Assembly (NCBI GenBank): GCA_029219885.1
Contig: JAQXUH010000090.1
Coordinates: 1-64,000 of the forward strand
Length of the DNA stretch: 64,000 bases
Origin: Eubacteriales bacterium
Lineage (GTDB): Bacteria > Bacillota > Clostridia > Oscillospirales > Acutalibacteraceae
Reading direction: 5' to 3'
The notes beneath the pieces are model-generated. The model saw only the letters and a program-made list of their open reading frames with translations, did no database searches and had not been told where the DNA came from. The translations under genes and the position numbers were made by a program. Shown piece after piece: positions 50,378-58,632 of the stretch; the first letter of the stretch is position 1, and every line of letters starts with the position of its first letter.

Positions 50378-51748
50378 TTAAATTCGGAATTCAAACTTTT
50401 CATCCGCCAGCCTGATTTTTGCACCGTTTGTAAGCTGAGTTTCAGCCTTTGCTGGTATCATTGAATCGTTTACGTATGTATGATTCGTTGCACCCTGGTC
50501 TTCGATGAAGTATTTACCGTCTCTTGAAATAATAGCTGCGTGATATCTTGAAACAGCTGAATTGCCTGATACGCAGTAATCTGTTCTTGAAGCATCCTTA
50601 CCGATTTTGAAGAGTGGCTTGTTGATAGGAATTTTCTCGTTGTTTGAAACTCTGATAAGATATGCACTGCTTGCACCGGCATTGAGAACTGTTGTTGCAC
50701 TTGGGTCTGAGCCGAGAAGAGTTGTAGCCTCGCCTGATGGTACACTGCCTGCAACGCCGCCTGTCATTGTTGAAGGACCTCTGCCGCCGCCTGCCGGAGT
50801 ATATGCTTTCTGTGCAGGAACAGGCTGGCTGTTCTTATTCTTGTTGACAATAAGTACAACTACAAGAACTGCAATAAGAGCAACTACAACAGCTGCAACG
50901 ATGATAACTGCTGTCTTATTCTTAGCAAAGAAATTGTCGTTTGACTTTGTTTCTGCCGCAGGAGCCTCAGTAGCGTCGCTGTTTCCGTCTGCTGATGGTG
51001 CAGGAGCTGCTGTGCCTGCTGAATATGCAGTATACTCTACGCCGAGAGTATCGAGAGCCTCAAGGAGCTCGTCAATATGTACTGAATAATAGTATGATGC
51101 GTCGCTGTGAGTAACGCTGAGAACGTTGATACCAACTACTGTTGCAGTAACGCCGTCGGAATAAACAAGCGGTCCGCCTGAATTACCGTCGTCGATAATA
51201 GCTGAATGCTGAACATACTTAACGCTGTCAAGATTGCTGATAGATGAAACAGTACCGCCTGTAACTACAACGTCTGCCGGTGAATAGTTAATCTTGCTGC
51301 TTGTAAGCTCCTTAACCCAAGGGAAACCGAGAGCTGAAACTGATGAAGTTGTGTCAAAGCCCTGAGGTGCACCGAGAGGAAGGATAGCACGCTGATTAAT
51401 CTTCTGGTCAAGCTCGAGAACAGCAAAATCTCTTTCTCTTGAAACAACAAGAGCGTTTGCCTCAATCTCGATATCGGCAACAGCAACAACTGTTACCTTA
51501 GTAACCTTTTCTGTTGAGGTTTCGTCAAGAAGGTGAGCTGCTGTAACGATAGTGTTTTCGTTAATAATGAAACCGCTGCCCCATCTTGATGCTGATTTGT
51601 AATCGTTTAAATAAACTAAAACCTTAACAACGCCGTTTCTTGCGTCGAGTGTTGCCTGGTCTGCTGTGTCAGCAAAAGCAGGCATTGATACTGAAAGCAT
51701 CATAACAATGCTTAACAGAAGTGCGAAAAATTTGCTAATCTTTTTCAT
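50378..51748 (-). CDS. Secreted/membrane trypsin-like (HtrA-type) serine protease - TM - FHA domain protein
   Basis: Signal peptide; triad motifs VTAAHLLD, RDFAVLELD, DDGNSGGPLV; TM VIIVAAVVVALIAVLVVVLIV; FHA KIGKDASRTDYCVSGNSAVSRYHAAI..DQGATNHTYVN. Confidence 0.9.
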   Translation of the reverse strand: MKKISKFFALLLSIVMMLSVSMPAFADTADQATLDARNGVVKVLVYLNDYKSASRWGSGFIINENTIVTAAHLLDETSTEKVTKVTVVAVADIEIEANALVVSRERDFAVLELDQKINQRAILPLGAPQGFDTTSSVSALGFPWVKELTSSKINYSPADVVVTGGTVSSISNLDSVKYVQHSAIIDDGNSGGPLVYSDGVTATVVGINVLSVTHSDASYYYSVHIDELLEALDTLGVEYTAYSAGTAAPAPSADGNSDATEAPAAETKSNDNFFAKNKTAVIIVAAVVVALIAVLVVVLIVNKNKNSQPVPAQKAYTPAGGGRGPSTMTGGVAGSVPSGEATTLLGSDPSATTVLNAGASSAYLIRVSNNEKIPINKPLFKIGKDASRTDYCVSGNSAVSRYHAAIISRDGKYFIEDQGATNHTYVNDSMIPAKAETQLTNGAKIRLADEKFEFRI

Positions 51749-51762
51749 AACTGCTCCTTTTT

Positions 51763-52656
51763 TCAGTTCAGACTGAAGATGAAAACTTCGTCTGCCAATT
51801 TGATTTCATCGCCGTTGGAAATTTTAATAGGATAATTGGGGGAAATCATATATCCGTTTACAAAGGTTTTGTTGGTTGAGCCCTTGTCAACAATGTAATA
51901 CTCGTTGCCCTCACAATTAAATTGTGCGTGAACTCTGCTGATTGCCGCATTATTTTCTATGGTGTAATCAGCATGGCTCCTGCTTTTACCTACGATAAAA
52001 TTCCGCTTGGTAATGTAAATCTTTTCGTTTGTATTTATTCGTAACAAATTCGGAGTATCATATATTCCTACAGATTCCTCCAAAAGAGTTGTCTGACCAT
52101 AGTCGAAATCTGCCGGCTGAGTAGTTTCAGCAGATTGAGACAACGCCTTTGAAATCTCGTCAAGGGAACAGCTTCCTGTATCAAGCAGCTCCATCAACGC
52201 AGAAAACTTATAAATCTTCTCATCAGTAACAGCACAAAGACCCTCAACAAAATCTTTAATAATCTTTGCATTGTTTTCCCTTTGAAGCTTAAACGGAGTG
52301 TAAATCAGATAAACGTCGGTGCCGTCGATGAAAACGTGCTCAATATCCGTCATATAATGGGACGTATCGTTCTTTATCACAAACTCGCTGTATGACTTGA
52401 TAAGCTTTTTTATATCGCAGTCATTACCTGAGCTGACAAAGGCTTTGATAAGCATTACGTCCTCACGCTGACAGGTGTACGTAAACACCGCCGAGCCGTT
52501 GGCTGAATTACTGCTTTGCTGTTCTATTTTCAGCTTTGCCCAGCTGAGAACATCTCCCTGAATAAGGGAAAGCAGTCCGTAAGCGTCGCAGTCGGAAAGC
52601 TCCTCTCTGCTGACTTGAATATTTAATTCTTTTCTGCTGTCAGAATCTATATTCAT
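51763..52656 (-). CDS. FHA-domain protein with DUF6382-like N-terminal domain
   Basis: C-terminal FHA VGKSRSHADYTIENNAAISRVHAQF..DKGSTNKTFVNG; N-terminal KSYSEFVIKNDTSHYMTDIEHVFIDGTDVYLIYTPF. Confidence 0.82.
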   Translation of the reverse strand: MNIDSDSRKELNIQVSREELSDCDAYGLLSLIQGDVLSWAKLKIEQQSSNSANGSAVFTYTCQREDVMLIKAFVSSGNDCDIKKLIKSYSEFVIKNDTSHYMTDIEHVFIDGTDVYLIYTPFKLQRENNAKIIKDFVEGLCAVTDEKIYKFSALMELLDTGSCSLDEISKALSQSAETTQPADFDYGQTTLLEESVGIYDTPNLLRINTNEKIYITKRNFIVGKSRSHADYTIENNAAISRVHAQFNCEGNEYYIVDKGSTNKTFVNGYMISPNYPIKISNGDEIKLADEVFIFSLN

Positions 52657-52753
52657 ATTAACCCCCTTGTTATCAACCTTATGTTACCACCAAGGATTTA
52701 ACTTTTGTTAATTTTTGCAAAATCGGTAGTTTTTTTGTCATTTTTTGCATATT

Positions 52754-53587
52754 TTAATCATTTTCAAGGCAAACGGTAGAGTAAAAGATATTGCCCTTAA
52801 CCTCTGATTTTGCATAGCCGTTATGGGACTTGGCCGTGTCCGAAATTATCTTCAGCCCAAGCCCGTGATTTTTGCCCTCTTTGGTGGTGCGAAGTCCCTT
52901 TTTAAGCTTGATATAAAACGTGTTCTCCTGCTCAATAATTATGAAATTGGCGGCAGATTTAATATCAATATTTATATGCTTTTCTGCATTTACGTCTGCT
53001 GTGGCATTTGCCGAAATAGCATTGTCAAGCAAATTGAAAAGGCAGGTACAAACATCAATCTCGCTGATTTTCAAATCGCTTGAAAGGTTCACAGTAAAGC
53101 AGGTTTTGATATTGTGCTGTTCAGCCTCCTGTGCCTTTTGGGACAGGACTGTGTTTATAAAAAGATTGTCGCAGTATTTATTTCTCGAAAGTGCCTCGCC
53201 TCTGTTGAGGAAGTCCACGGCCAGCGTTTCCGCCTCCTGATTTTGCGACGAGCAATCCCACAGAAGATTTAAAATATTCCTTGCGTCGTGGCAGAACTTA
53301 TTGATTTCCCCGAGCCTTTCCTCAATGGGAGCGTAGTGGCGGTAGATTAAATTTTTCTCCGCTTTAAGCTTACGCTTTTCCACCTTAAGGGTGTTGCTTG
53401 CTTTCTTTTCATAGGCATAAAGAACGAACAAAACAGCTGATACGCCAAGCAGAAGATTAACTGCAACTGCGTAAACATATTTGTTTGCCGAGCCGATTAC
53501 AAGAACGTTCATAAGAACTATCAGGCCTGCAAAAACTGCAAGGCCTATGCCTATAACCAGCGGCAGCCTGTTACCTTTATTTTTCAT
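52754..53587 (-). CDS. Sensor histidine kinase, AgrC/GHKL type
   Basis: Two N-terminal TM; FCHDARNILNLL phospho-acceptor motif; LLDNAISANA N-box; GKNHGLGLKII. Confidence 0.88.
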   Translation of the reverse strand: MKNKGNRLPLVIGIGLAVFAGLIVLMNVLVIGSANKYVYAVAVNLLLGVSAVLFVLYAYEKKASNTLKVEKRKLKAEKNLIYRHYAPIEERLGEINKFCHDARNILNLLWDCSSQNQEAETLAVDFLNRGEALSRNKYCDNLFINTVLSQKAQEAEQHNIKTCFTVNLSSDLKISEIDVCTCLFNLLDNAISANATADVNAEKHINIDIKSAANFIIIEQENTFYIKLKKGLRTTKEGKNHGLGLKIISDTAKSHNGYAKSEVKGNIFYSTVCLEND

Positions 53588-53598
53588 TTTATCCTCCT

Positions 53599-54309
53599 CT
53601 AAACCGTGGCCTGTAAATATTCAAGAAACGCCTTTTTCGTGTCGGAATATTTTGACCTGCTCACCGGAATAACCTCACCGCTGTAAAGCTCTGCACCATT
53701 CAAGGTCAGCTCACGTATGTGACTGAGATTTACGATATAAGACTGATGACAGCGGATAAAATTATCGGGAAGCTGTTTTTGCAGCTCGGAAAGCTTCATA
53801 TGCACCTCGCAGTCCAGATTCTGCTCCCTGATTATTAAGGTACGATTCCTGTTTTCCACAAAGCGTATTCTTGAAAGCTGAAGATTTCTTATTTCTCCTT
53901 TTGATACGATAGAAATGCAAAACTGCCTTTCCACCTGAATGAGAGAAATAGCCTTGTCGATAGCCTGAATAACACGCTCCTCGGTCATCGGCTTTACAAT
54001 AAAGAAACACGGGTCAGCCTCAAAAATATCTCTTGCATAATCTATATGGCCGGTAAAGAAGATGATTTTGATATGAGGATATTTCTGCTTTATCAGCTCG
54101 GCAACCTCAATACCGTTGTCATTACCAAGGTCAATGTCAATCATAAGAATATCTACATTGCCCTTTGCCGTTTCGCAGATGTAGTCAATTGTCGAAAAGG
54201 CGTCGGTAGACAGCGTAACGGTCGCCTGACCGAAGTAGTTCTGCTCCACCACGTTACGGATAAAGAACAGACTTTCCTTCATATCGTCGCAAGCAACAAT
54301 CTTATACAT
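53599..54309 (-). CDS. LytTR-family response regulator (AgrA-like)
   Basis: Intact receiver (CDD, MIDID, FFTGH, VKP) plus LytTR domain FIRCHQSYIVNLSHIREL. Confidence 0.92.
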   Translation of the reverse strand: MYKIVACDDMKESLFFIRNVVEQNYFGQATVTLSTDAFSTIDYICETAKGNVDILMIDIDLGNDNGIEVAELIKQKYPHIKIIFFTGHIDYARDIFEADPCFFIVKPMTEERVIQAIDKAISLIQVERQFCISIVSKGEIRNLQLSRIRFVENRNRTLIIREQNLDCEVHMKLSELQKQLPDNFIRCHQSYIVNLSHIRELTLNGAELYSGEVIPVSRSKYSDTKKAFLEYLQATV

Positions 54310-54327
54310 AGCTTTTCCCCACAGTTA

Positions 54328-55248
54328 TCATTCCTCGGTTGTTTCAGTTTCCGTGTCGGCAGTAGTCTGTGCCTGGCTGATAAGGAAATTGTCATATACC
54401 CAACCGAAGTCGCCGTTGTATTTTACATATGCCCAGGTGTTACCGCTTTCATCTCTGTCATAAGCGTAAACAGTAATCACGCTGCCGTCTTTAACTCTGC
54501 TGATTTCGTTATATTCCGTTCCCGGTCCGTATCTCAGGCTGAGGTATGTGTCAACACTAACCTCGTACTTGCCGTAATCTGCCGTTCTGTCAGGCTCAAT
54601 AAGCTTGTTTTTGCTTGTAACAGTAACCTGGCATACATCATACTTGTTTTCGTTGTAGGCGTAAGCATAAATGTACGCCGTGCCCTCTGCAATTGCCTTG
54701 ATTGTTCCGTAATCGTCAACATAAACAATATCGCTGTCAGAGGACTCCCATACTATTACCTTAACAGAGGCATTTTCAGGTCTGACCTCTGCATCAAGAG
54801 AAACGATATCGCCCTCTTCAAGCTCAATATTTTCTTGGTCTAATATAACCTCGTCAACTGCAATATACTCGTCCCACTCCTGAGCATTGAGCTGATTAGG
54901 TCCGGTAATAAGATTTTCGGTAGTCAGGGAATCGGTGTCACCGCTAAGGCGGTTAGCATTAAATTCCGAATCTTCAACTGCGGCAGCCGGCTGACTGTCG
55001 TTTTCTGAGGAACTGCTGTTTGAGAAAACGAACACGCCTACAAGAACTGCAATCATTATCACAATAAGCACAATGATTACAACTAAAATTTTTGTAGATT
55101 TGTCGAGAATACTTTTCTGTGCGTTTTTTGTAGCAAGTCCTGCGTCTGCCGAAATATACATATCATATTTAAGAGGCTCTCCGCAGTATTTGCAATTTGA
55201 TGCACTATCGTAATTTTCTGCCGAGCATTTAGGACATTTTTTACTCAT
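54328..55248 (-). CDS. Zinc-ribbon / TM / Big2-like / SH3b domain membrane protein
   Basis: CPKCSAENYDSASNCKYCG; TM; Big2-like VDEVILDQENIELEEGD..; SH3-like LSLRYGPGTEYNEISRVKDGSVITVY. Confidence 0.85.
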   Translation of the reverse strand: MSKKCPKCSAENYDSASNCKYCGEPLKYDMYISADAGLATKNAQKSILDKSTKILVVIIVLIVIMIAVLVGVFVFSNSSSSENDSQPAAAVEDSEFNANRLSGDTDSLTTENLITGPNQLNAQEWDEYIAVDEVILDQENIELEEGDIVSLDAEVRPENASVKVIVWESSDSDIVYVDDYGTIKAIAEGTAYIYAYAYNENKYDVCQVTVTSKNKLIEPDRTADYGKYEVSVDTYLSLRYGPGTEYNEISRVKDGSVITVYAYDRDESGNTWAYVKYNGDFGWVYDNFLISQAQTTADTETETTEE

Positions 55249-55382
55249 AATTTTCTCTCCCTTAATACCTCTCCTCTTCGTTTGTAATTATAAGCCGAAA
55301 AGGTATTGTTTTCATCCAAGGCTGACGAAATGCACTTTTTTTGGTATGTTTTGCACATTTCGTCAGTTTTTTCTCTCTAATC

Positions 55383-57194
55383 TTAAACAGAACAGCTTCC
55401 TGAAGAAGAACCGCCTCTTGAGCCGTCTGCACCGATTGGTGTTACGGTTACGGAATATGTACCGGATTCCGACGCTGAAAACTGAGTGCTGGTGAGGGAG
55501 GTTGTTTTAGACGTGTATCCGTTAGGTCCGTTTACCTCTACAAGATAGCTTGTGGCATTTGATGCAGCAGACCAGGTAACTCTTATGTTACGTCCGCTCT
55601 TTGAAACATTAACGCCACCTACGCTGCCAACAGATGGTGCTGTGGTTGTAGCCTTTGTTGTAGCCTTGGTAGTCTTTTTCTTTGTAGTTTTCTTTTTAGT
55701 GGTGGTTTTCTTTTTAGTAGTAGCTTTCTTGGTTGTAGTCTTTTTCTTTGTAGTAGTTGCTTTTTTGGTGGTTGTCTTTTTCTTTGTAGTAGTTGCCTTT
55801 TTGGTGGTGGTCTTCTTGGTAGTAGTCTTCTTTGTGGTCTCTTTCTTTGTAGTTTCCTTTTCCGTTGATTCTTCGGTAGAGGCCTCAGTAGACGGCTCGG
55901 TAACAGGCTCTGTTGTAGGCTCGGTAGACGGCTCGGTGTATTCTGTTGAATAGTAGCTGTCATCTGTTGCGGCAACATAATCGTTGTCCTCGTCTGCGTC
56001 ACCGCCTGCATTGGCAATAGCCACGGCAATACCTGCCAGAAGTGCAATCACCGCCACAACAATGGCACAAATGATAATGATTTTCTTTTTGTCGCTGTCA
56101 ACGGCAAGAGATGCACCTGCGTCTCCTCCATTCTTACCTTTCATAATAGTTCTTGAAAGTCCCTTTGACAGCATACTTGAGCCTGCGGGCCCTGTCTGTC
56201 CACCTAAACTTCCTGTAACAGGCGTAACAATAGGAGGCTCGGCGTCTGTATTAAAGTTGTACATCGGCACGTTCTTTGCTTTCATCAGCTCGTTGTACAC
56301 GCCGATAAGTGCATTTTTAAATTCAGTAGGATTCTGATATCTTTGACGAGGATTTTTTGCACACGCCTTGTTGAGTACCTTAGTAAGCTTCGGTACGGAA
56401 TTAATAGGTGTCGGCAGCGGCTCGCCTGAAAGACGGCGGCGGATAGCCTCGTTTCTCTGATTGAAAGACGCTGCTCCCTGAGTAGGGAAAAAGGGCAGCT
56501 TGTTGCCGTTGAACAGACGGTAAAGCACAAGACCTAATGAGTAAATATCAACGGTGTGGTCGTACTGTCCGCCCTCAAACATTTCAGGTGCGGCATAAAA
56601 CGGCGTACCTCTCATTGACATATTGAGATTTGCCTGATACTGCCTTGCAATACCGAAGTCGCCTAACTTAAAGTCGTCATACTTGTTTACAAAAATATTC
56701 TCCGGCTTGATATCTCTGTGGATAATTCCGTCACGATAGCAGAATTCAAGTGCGGTGCAAAGGTCAATACCCACCTTAATCAAATCGGTGATAGGACCGC
56801 TTTTGCCCTTGAAATATTCGTTAAGGTCGCTGAGGAGCTCCATTCGGATAAGGATGTCCCAGCCCACTTCTCCTTGACGCTTTTCAATTTTAAAGTCCTC
56901 AATGTTAACAATGTTGGTGGTGCCCTTGAGAGTTTCCATCAGCATAATTTCTTTTGAAATGTTGTCAACAATATCCTTGTAGTAAATGTCAATGTCAGCG
57001 TCGCTCATTCCGTCGCTTTTCAGTCCGTCAATATCCGACGGGTCATTTGGAATTGAAAGATGCTTGACAGCGGCAGTAATTTCGCCGTTGAAATCACTTC
57101 TCTTTACCTTGTAAACTACGCCGAAAGAGCCTTTGCCAAGCTCGCTGACTATTTCCCAGTCGCTCCATAACAAGCTTTCAATACGATTTGCCAT
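55383..57194 (-). CDS. Serine/threonine protein kinase with TM, K/T-rich linker and extracellular Fn3-like domain
   Basis: LGKGSFGVVYKVK, IHRDIKPENIFV, LGDFGIARQ; TM; (T/K)n linker; ITRVTWSAASNATSYLVEV-type Fn3-like C-terminus. Confidence 0.92.
   Translation of the reverse strand: MANRIESLLWSDWEIVSELGKGSFGVVYKVKRSDFNGEITAAVKHLSIPNDPSDIDGLKSDGMSDADIDIYYKDIVDNISKEIMLMETLKGTTNIVNIEDFKIEKRQGEVGWDILIRMELLSDLNEYFKGKSGPITDLIKVGIDLCTALEFCYRDGIIHRDIKPENIFVNKYDDFKLGDFGIARQYQANLNMSMRGTPFYAAPEMFEGGQYDHTVDIYSLGLVLYRLFNGNKLPFFPTQGAASFNQRNEAIRRRLSGEPLPTPINSVPKLTKVLNKACAKNPRQRYQNPTEFKNALIGVYNELMKAKNVPMYNFNTDAEPPIVTPVTGSLGGQTGPAGSSMLSKGLSRTIMKGKNGGDAGASLAVDSDKKKIIIICAIVVAVIALLAGIAVAIANAGGDADEDNDYVAATDDSYYSTEYTEPSTEPTTEPVTEPSTEASTEESTEKETTKKETTKKTTTKKTTTKKATTTKKKTTTKKATTTKKKTTTKKATTKKKTTTKKKTTKKKTTKATTKATTTAPSVGSVGGVNVSKSGRNIRVTWSAASNATSYLVEVNGPNGYTSKTTSLTSTQFSASESGTYSVTVTPIGADGSRGGSSSGSCSV
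55640..55862 (-). repeat. Low-complexity in-frame Lys/Thr codon repeat, including about 36-nt near-tandem units
   Basis: KKKTTTKKATTT units; tctttttctttgtagtagttgc repeats in + strand. Confidence 0.8.
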
Positions 57195-57210
57195 AATTTT
57201 CTCCTCATTA

Positions 57211-57990
57211 TCACTTTGTTTTTATAACGGCCGCCGTAACATTGTCGGACGAGCCTTTATTAAGTGCCGCAGTAACTAACGCCTGTGCCGGCTCACTGCT
57301 TTCATCAACTATGTTCATTATTTCATCGGCGGTAAGAACTCCGCTTACGCCGTCGCTGCACATAACCACCGTGCAGTCCTTAAAGCGTTTTCGCTCTACG
57401 GAAATGATGTGTGGCTCAGGCTCAAAGGAATCGGCGGAAAGCCCCATACCCATATACTGAGTGAGCATATTTTTCATAGGATGATTTTGTGCCTGCTCTG
57501 CGGTTATTGTTTTCATATCAAGCAGAAGCTGTGCCTGATTGTCATCCTTTGTAATCTGCTGAATTTCTCCGTCCTGAATAAGAAATGCAGGCGAATCACC
57601 TACGTTTGTAAAGATAATTTCGTTTTTAACAAATGCTGTTACGCAGGCTGTTGTGCCTATTTCGGTTTTCGTTTCAAGCTGACGTCTCAAAAGCACTCGG
57701 TTCATATGGCCGTAAAACCTACGCAGTATTTTTTCAGCGTCATCACTTTCCGCAAGAAGATGGACAAGCTGTGTAGTTTCCCTTGCACACAGAAGTGACG
57801 CTTCCTCGCCGTTCAGCGTACCGCCCATACCGTCAAAAATTCCCACAACGGCAGGCGTACTTCGTTTGTATTCCTGTTTAATAAAATCAACAGACTTTTC
57901 GTTGTAATGTGAATTGATAACAAAGTTATCCTCGTTGTTTTTTCTAACTCTGCCTGCATCACTGCAAATTGAAATGCTCAGTTTCTTCAT
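57211..57990 (-). CDS. PP2C-type protein phosphatase (second copy)
   Basis: NNEDNFVI, GIFDGMGGTLNGEEAS, TNVGDSPAFLI, MCSDGVSGVL. Confidence 0.92.
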   Translation of the reverse strand: MKKLSISICSDAGRVRKNNEDNFVINSHYNEKSVDFIKQEYKRSTPAVVGIFDGMGGTLNGEEASLLCARETTQLVHLLAESDDAEKILRRFYGHMNRVLLRRQLETKTEIGTTACVTAFVKNEIIFTNVGDSPAFLIQDGEIQQITKDDNQAQLLLDMKTITAEQAQNHPMKNMLTQYMGMGLSADSFEPEPHIISVERKRFKDCTVVMCSDGVSGVLTADEIMNIVDESSEPAQALVTAALNKGSSDNVTAAVIKTK

Positions 57991-58062
57991 AAAATCTCCT
58001 CATTTTATAAAACAGGTTTGAGCAGGACAAAAGCTATACCGACACCTTTGCCCTGCAATTGA

Positions 58063-58548
58063 TTATTTTGTAAGCTCTGTTAACTCGCCGGTAGCAGTAT
58101 CGCAAAGGAAAATCTGCTTGCCGTCGTAGCTGACATAATAAGTTCCGACTGTTTCCATATTTATTGAGCCGTCTTCGTTTTCTGCCTTAACCACAGAGGC
58201 GATTACCTCAAAATAGTCACCATCATTGACATTTTTGCCTACAGTGGCTACCATAAACTTGTAATCATCCTTGCTTCCCTCAAGACCGAGCTCCTCAGCA
58301 GAAAATGCCTTTACAAGGTCAACTGCCTCGCTTTCGGTGATAGACGCCTCGGAAAGATCTTTCTTTGAATCGCCGTAGGTTACAGGCTCCTTGATTTCGC
58401 CGGGAACAACAGTTGTTTCCTCGGCGGCAGAGGTGGTCTCGGCTGAATCTGTTGAAGAAGCTGCGGTGTCATCATTTGAAGATGAGCAGGCAGTAAGAGA
58501 AAGTACGATAAGAACAGTCATTAATATTGCTGTTACTGTTTTTTTCAT
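58063..58548 (-). CDS. Small lipoprotein
   Basis: Signal peptide with lipobox LSLTACSSS; S/T-rich spacer. Confidence 0.8.
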   Translation of the reverse strand: MKKTVTAILMTVLIVLSLTACSSSNDDTAASSTDSAETTSAAEETTVVPGEIKEPVTYGDSKKDLSEASITESEAVDLVKAFSAEELGLEGSKDDYKFMVATVGKNVNDGDYFEVIASVVKAENEDGSINMETVGTYYVSYDGKQIFLCDTATGELTELTK

Positions 58549-58565
58549 AAAAGTCCTCCGGAAAA

Positions 58566-58602
58566 CAAAATACTTCCGCCCAAAATGGACGGAAGCATTG
58601 TT
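58566..58602 (-). terminator. Terminator of 1591-aa repeat-protein gene
   Basis: On - strand GCTTCCGTCCattttGGGCGGAAGTattttgtttt. Confidence 0.75.
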
Positions 58603-58632
58603 TAAGAAATATTAGCTAAAGCTAAGATTTAA

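Noticed and set aside
54046-54843. 265-aa + strand ORF
   Set aside because: Antisense across the response regulator and zinc-ribbon genes; composition is an overprint of the real frames
55552-55953. 133-aa + strand ORF rich in V/F (VVVFFFVVVAFLVV)
   Set aside because: Antisense shadow of the Lys/Thr codon repeat in the kinase gene on the - strand
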